This document shows, piece by piece, positions 60,875 to 64,000 of a stretch of DNA of 64,000 bases. The notes below the pieces were generated by a model that had not been told where the DNA came from, ran no database searches, and worked only from the letters and a program-made list of their open reading frames with translations. A program made the position numbers and the translations under genes. Source of the stretch: Pseudomonas solani (GTDB taxonomy: Bacteria > Pseudomonadota > Gammaproteobacteria > Pseudomonadales > Pseudomonadaceae); the NCBI RefSeq assembly GCF_026072635.1, contig NZ_AP023081.1, forward strand, positions 280,501-344,500, given 5' to 3'. Within the stretch, counting starts at the first letter, position 1. Each line of letters begins with the position of its first letter.

Positions 60875-61539
60875 ATGTACAAGATCCTGATCGCCGACGA
60901 TCACCCGCTGTTCCGCGAGGCCATCCACAACGTCATCAGCGACGGCTTCCCCGACAGCGAAGTGATGGAGACCGCCGACCTCGACAGCGCCCTGGGCCTG
61001 ACCCAGGAACACGAAGACCTCGACCTCATCCTGCTCGACCTGAACATGCCCGGCATGCACGGCCTCAACGGCCTGATCAACCTGCGCAACGAGGCGCCGA
61101 CCATCCCGGTGGTGATCGTCTCCGCCGAACAGGACAAGCAGATCGTGCTGCAGGCGATCACCTACGGCGCGGTGGGCTTCATCACCAAGTCCTCGCCACG
61201 GGCGCAGATGACCGACGCCATCGAGCAGATCCTCAACGGCAACGTCTACCTGCCCTCGGACATCATCCGCACCCAGAAGAGCTCGCCCCGGCGCAGCCAC
61301 CAGGATGAACACGGCATCCCCCGGAACTGCTCCAGGCGCTGACCCGCAAGCAACTGCTGGTGCTCGAGCGCATGACCAAGGGCGAATCGAACAAGCAGAT
61401 CGCCTACAACCTCGACATCGCCGAAACCACGGTCAAGGCCCATGTCTCCGCCATCCTGCGCAAGCTCAACGTGCACAACCGCGTGCAGGCGATCCTCTGC
61501 GCGGGGGATATCGATTTCGCGGCGTATCTGCGGCGCTAG
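60875..61539 (+). CDS. agmR: LuxR-family response regulator AgmR/ErbR (PedR1); one apparent frameshift
   Basis: With one C added to the run 61318-61322 the gene encodes 221 residues, the size of P. aeruginosa AgmR. It starts MYKILIADDHPLFREAIHNV and has phospho-acceptor Asp in LILLDLNMPGMHG, Lys in GFITKSSPR, and a C-terminal GerE domain (LTRKQLLVLERMTKGESNKQ, then AETTVKAHVSAILRKLNVHN). As given, the frame stops at 61342 after residue 155, losing the DNA-binding domain. The ATG at 60875 has GAGG nine bases upstream. It is a central activator of the exa/pqq regulon in relatives and the best candidate to bind the shared 14-bp motif. Confidence 0.9.
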
Positions 61540-61650
61540 CGGTCACCTGGCCGACAGCGCAGCCGGAGCTTTCACCCGGGCTGACGTGCCCCGCCAGTCG
61601 CCATCCCGCCCTACCCTGCGAAGCCTGGACGCTTGCAGGGAGACCCGGGA

Positions 61651-62178
61651 ATGTCGCGCTACCTCCGCTCACAGCGGGCCGGCTCGTACTACTTCTTCAC
61701 ACTCGTCACTGCAAAACGCCGGCCGCTCCTGACCGAGCCATCGGTACGCCAGGCATTGCGCCATGCGATCAAGGCGGTGCGGCTCGAACAGCCGTTCCGC
61801 ATCCATGGCTGGGTGCTGCTGCCGGATCACCTGCATTGCCTCTGGGAGCTACCGCCCGGTGATGCCGACTTCGCGCGGCGCTGGTCGATCATCAAGCGCA
61901 AAGTCAGCCAATCGGTTCACCTGGCACCCACTTCGAATAGCCGGGTCGCACGTCGCGAATCCGGGTTCTGGCAGCGGCGCTTCTGGGAACACTGCATACG
62001 CGATGCCGACGACTACCGCCGGCATATGGATTACTTGCACTGGAACCCGGTGAAGCACGGCCTGGTCACCCGGGTGGCCGACTGGCCCTGGTCCAGCTTC
62101 CACCGCCTGGTACGAGAGGGCCTTTACCCGGCGGGTTGGGGCGATGCCGGGGAGCAGGACGGGGAATTTGGCGAATAG
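61651..62178 (+). CDS. REP-associated tyrosine transposase (RAYT)
   Basis: The 175-residue Y1-type transposase starts MSRYLRSQRAGSYYFFTLVT. It has the HUH-like metal motif in LLPDHLHCLWELP (His-Leu-His), and the catalytic Tyr is probably in DDYRRHMDYLHWNPVKHGLV. RAYTs are single-copy domesticated enzymes that move or maintain REP palindromes. The ATG at 61651 is preceded by GGGAGA. The following 220 bp carry two 50-bp repeats and a GTAGGGTG palindrome, likely its recognition elements. It lies between agmR and the kinase gene, interrupting that pair. Confidence 0.92.
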   Translation: MSRYLRSQRAGSYYFFTLVTAKRRPLLTEPSVRQALRHAIKAVRLEQPFRIHGWVLLPDHLHCLWELPPGDADFARRWSIIKRKVSQSVHLAPTSNSRVARRESGFWQRRFWEHCIRDADDYRRHMDYLHWNPVKHGLVTRVADWPWSSFHRLVREGLYPAGWGDAGEQDGEFGE

Positions 62179-62180
62179 CC

Positions 62181-62230
62181 CGGAGCCTGTCGGAGCTCGC
62201 CGGAAGTACCGAGCGCGGGACCGGTGCGCG
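62181..62230. repeat. 50-bp repeat beside RAYT, copy 1
   Basis: The block begins CGGAGCCTGTCGG and ends CCGAGCGCGGGACCGGTGCG. It matches 62331-62380 at 42 of 50 bases without gaps, 150 bp apart, and begins two bases after the transposase stop. Confidence 0.75.
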
Positions 62231-62232
62231 CA

Positions 62233-62302
62233 GCACACCCTACAAGAGCACATCAGCGCACGGAGCTTGGTTCGATGCACGGGGCTCGGCCGTAGGGTGT
62301 GC
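62233..62302. repeat. Inverted repeat GCACACCCTAC / GTAGGGTGTGC
   Basis: The 11-bp arms at 62233-62243 and 62292-62302 are perfectly complementary with a 48-base spacer. The same GTAGGGTG core forms a tight hairpin at 54176-54198. It is probably part of the REP family served by the adjacent transposase. Confidence 0.6.
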
Positions 62303-62330
62303 CGTGCGCACCTCAAAGGTGGGAGCGGCA

Positions 62331-62380
62331 CGGAGCCTTTCGGAATGCGCCGGACGGACCGAGCGCGGGACCGGCGCACG
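62331..62380. repeat. 50-bp repeat beside RAYT, copy 2
   Basis: Direct repeat of 62181-62230. GAGCGCGGGACCGG is identical, and the 5' half is more diverged. It ends 18 bp from the stop codon of the kinase gene on the other strand. Confidence 0.75.
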
Positions 62381-62398
62381 GGGCTTGCCGTGCGCCCT

Positions 62399-64000
62399 TC
62401 ACCCGCCCCGTTCGATCAGGTGGTTCATCGCGGCCTTGAGCTTCATCGGGCGGACGGGTTTGTGCATCAGGGTGTGGCCGAGTTCGCGCATCTGCTGGCG
62501 CAGTTCGTTGCTGTAGTTGGCGGTGATCATCAGGGCGGGCAAGGCGGTGCCGCGGCGGGCGTTGATGCTGGCGACGGCGTCGACGCCGTTGTGGTCGTTG
62601 TCCAGGTGGTAGTCGGCGATCAGCAGGTCGGCGTCGGCGTGGTAGTTGTCCACCTGGCGCGCCAGGTCCTCTTCCGAGAGTGCGGTGACCACCTGGCAGC
62701 CCCAGCCTTCGAGCAGGGTGCGCATGCCGGCGCAGATGGCTGCGTCGTTATCCAGCACCCACACCCGCGAGCCGCGCAGGCGCTCCACCAGCATTTCCGG
62801 GGTGCTCGCCTCGACCCGCGCCCGGGGCGCGCGCTTGGCCAGGGGCACTTCGATGCTGAAGCGCGAGCCGTGGCCAAGGCGCGAGCGCACCTGGATGCGG
62901 TGGCCGAGCATGCCGGCGATCTTGTCGACGATGGCCAGGCCCAGACCCAGGCCCCGGTCCTGCTTGGGCCGCTGCGAGTCGCCGCGCTTGAACTCCTGGA
63001 AGATCTCCTTGAGCTTGTCCTCGGCGATGCCGATGCCGCTGTCCCAGACTTCGATGGACAGGCTCTGCCGGTGCCGCCGGCAGCCCAGCAGCACACGGCC
63101 GCTGGGGGTGTAGCGGATGGCGTTGCTGAGCAGGTTGCGCAGGATGCGCGCCAGCAATTGAATGTCACTGCGCACCAGCGCCGAGCTGGGTACGAAGTGC
63201 AGACTGAGCCCTTCGCTGGCGGCCGCCTGGCGGAACTCCACGGCGAGGTTGTCGAGCAACTCGGCGACGGCGAAGGGCGCGATGTCGGGCTTGATCACCC
63301 CGGCGTCGAGCTTGGAGATGTCCACCAGGGTGCCCAGCAGGCTTTCCACGTCATCCAGCGAGTTGCTGATGTTGCGCACCAGCGCCGTGCTCACCGCCTG
63401 CTCGCGCTGCTCTTGCAACGCACTGGTGAACAGCCGCGCGGCGTTCAGCGGTTGCAACAGGTCGTGGCTGACGGCGGCGAGGAACTTGGTCTTCGACAGG
63501 TTGGCTTGCTCGGCCTCGCGCTTGGCTTCGCGCAGGCGCAGTTCCACCTGGCTGCGCTCGCCGATCTCGCGCAGCAACTGGTCGTTGAGCTGGGTGAGTT
63601 CGGCGGTGCGTTCGCGCACCCGCTGCTCCAGGTTCTGATAGGCCAGGTGCAGGGCTTCAGCGGTGCGGCGGCGCTCGGTGATGTCGCGGATCAGCACGAA
63701 GATGCCGACCACCTCGCCGTTGGCCAGGCGGTTGGGCACGTAGGAGCGCAGCATGTAGCGCTCCTGGCCGTTGAGGTTGGTTTCGGCCACCTCGAAGGTG
63801 ACGCTCTCGCCGGACAGCGCCCGCTCCACATAGGGCTCCAGGCGCCGCCAGTGCTCCTCGCTGTGCACCTCGCGCAGGCGTTGGCCGAGCATGCCGCCAC
63901 GGGGCCAGCGGTACCACTCCTCGTAGACCTTGTTGGTGAATTCGTAGACCAGCTCGGCGTTGAGGTAGGCGATCAGCGCCGGCACGTGGTCGGTGATCAG
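62399..64000 (-). CDS. PAS hybrid sensor histidine kinase (PedS1/ErcS' type), N-terminus outside window
   Basis: The open frame runs to the right edge (533 residues visible), continuing upstream of the apparent GTG at 63985 through LITDHVPALIAYLN, so the start lies beyond the window. The order is a PAS domain (YEFTNKVYEEWYRW, then LIRDITERRR), a coiled coil, HisKA (FLAAVSHDLLQPLNAARLF), ATPase (ILRNLLSNAIRYT, DSGIGIAEDKL, RGLGLGLAIVDK) and a C-terminal receiver (WVLDNDAAICAGM, LLIADYHLDND, MHKPVRP). The kinase is of the NahK/ErcS type with a terminal receiver. It lies next to agmR, separated by the RAYT element, and in relatives the equivalent gene signals to AgmR. The ErcS fragment at the left edge is related. 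Confidence 0.9.
   Translation of the reverse strand: MITDHVPALIAYLNAELVYEFTNKVYEEWYRWPRGGMLGQRLREVHSEEHWRRLEPYVERALSGESVTFEVAETNLNGQERYMLRSYVPNRLANGEVVGIFVLIRDITERRRTAEALHLAYQNLEQRVRERTAELTQLNDQLLREIGERSQVELRLREAKREAEQANLSKTKFLAAVSHDLLQPLNAARLFTSALQEQREQAVSTALVRNISNSLDDVESLLGTLVDISKLDAGVIKPDIAPFAVAELLDNLAVEFRQAAASEGLSLHFVPSSALVRSDIQLLARILRNLLSNAIRYTPSGRVLLGCRRHRQSLSIEVWDSGIGIAEDKLKEIFQEFKRGDSQRPKQDRGLGLGLAIVDKIAGMLGHRIQVRSRLGHGSRFSIEVPLAKRAPRARVEASTPEMLVERLRGSRVWVLDNDAAICAGMRTLLEGWGCQVVTALSEEDLARQVDNYHADADLLIADYHLDNDHNGVDAVASINARRGTALPALMITANYSNELRQQMRELGHTLMHKPVRPMKLKAAMNHLIERGG

Overview
The window is high-GC DNA from a Pseudomonas-like gammaproteobacterium. The pqqABCDE-pqqH, ercA/ercS, exaA/exaB/exaC and ped/exa gene sets are characteristic of that genus, and REP-type intergenic repeats agree with it. 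The species cannot be read from the sequence. The dominant theme is PQQ-dependent periplasmic alcohol oxidation and its regulation, interrupted by a 25-kb giant-adhesin secretion locus.

Layout. 1-7000, minus strand: ercS (cut by the left edge), ercA, pqqH, pqqE, pqqD, pqqC, pqqB, pqqA. 7394-9346, plus strand: an AcoR-like sigma-54 activator. 9559-13223, minus strand: a soluble quinohaemoprotein alcohol dehydrogenase and an aldA-type aldehyde dehydrogenase, with a near-perfect sigma-54 promoter. 13224-14210: about 1 kb of non-coding repeats. 14211-15731: exaC. 16011-17567: a chemoreceptor. 17836-43062, minus strand: hybrid sensor kinase, OmpR-type regulator, a TpsA exoprotein of about 6,400 residues, its TpsB transporter, and a SapC protein. 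43206-44984: a PedH-type quinoprotein with the lanthanide-specific Asp. 45379-46350: an IS110 transposase. 46638-49675, minus strand: exaB/pedF, a periplasmic binding protein, a SoxYZ-like carrier and a metallo-hydrolase. 49985-54044, plus strand: exaA, an exported pentapeptide-repeat protein and a PAS chemoreceptor. 54263-56287, minus strand: eraR/pedR2, eraS/pedS2 and a 40-codon ORF. 56444-61539, plus strand: the PQQ-associated ABC system, a CXXCW protein and agmR/erbR. 61651-62178: a RAYT transposase with REP-like repeats. 62399-64000: a PAS hybrid kinase cut by the right edge.

How it fits together. Alcohols are oxidised in the periplasm by ExaA (Ca-type), PedH (Ln-type) or the quinohaemoprotein. 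Electrons pass to cytochrome c550, aldehydes go to ExaC or the AldA-like enzyme, and PQQ comes from pqqA-E. A 14-bp motif resembling YTACTNCYTTGGTA lies upstream of six transcription units of this regulon. Three of these (exaA, pedH, pqqA) also carry a small GGAA/TTCC-type palindrome about 73-75 bp away.

Data quality. Five reading-frame breaks (three in tpsA, one in the hybrid kinase, one in agmR) are each repaired by one extra base in a run of four or five C on the plus strand. They look like homopolymer under-calls rather than real mutations.
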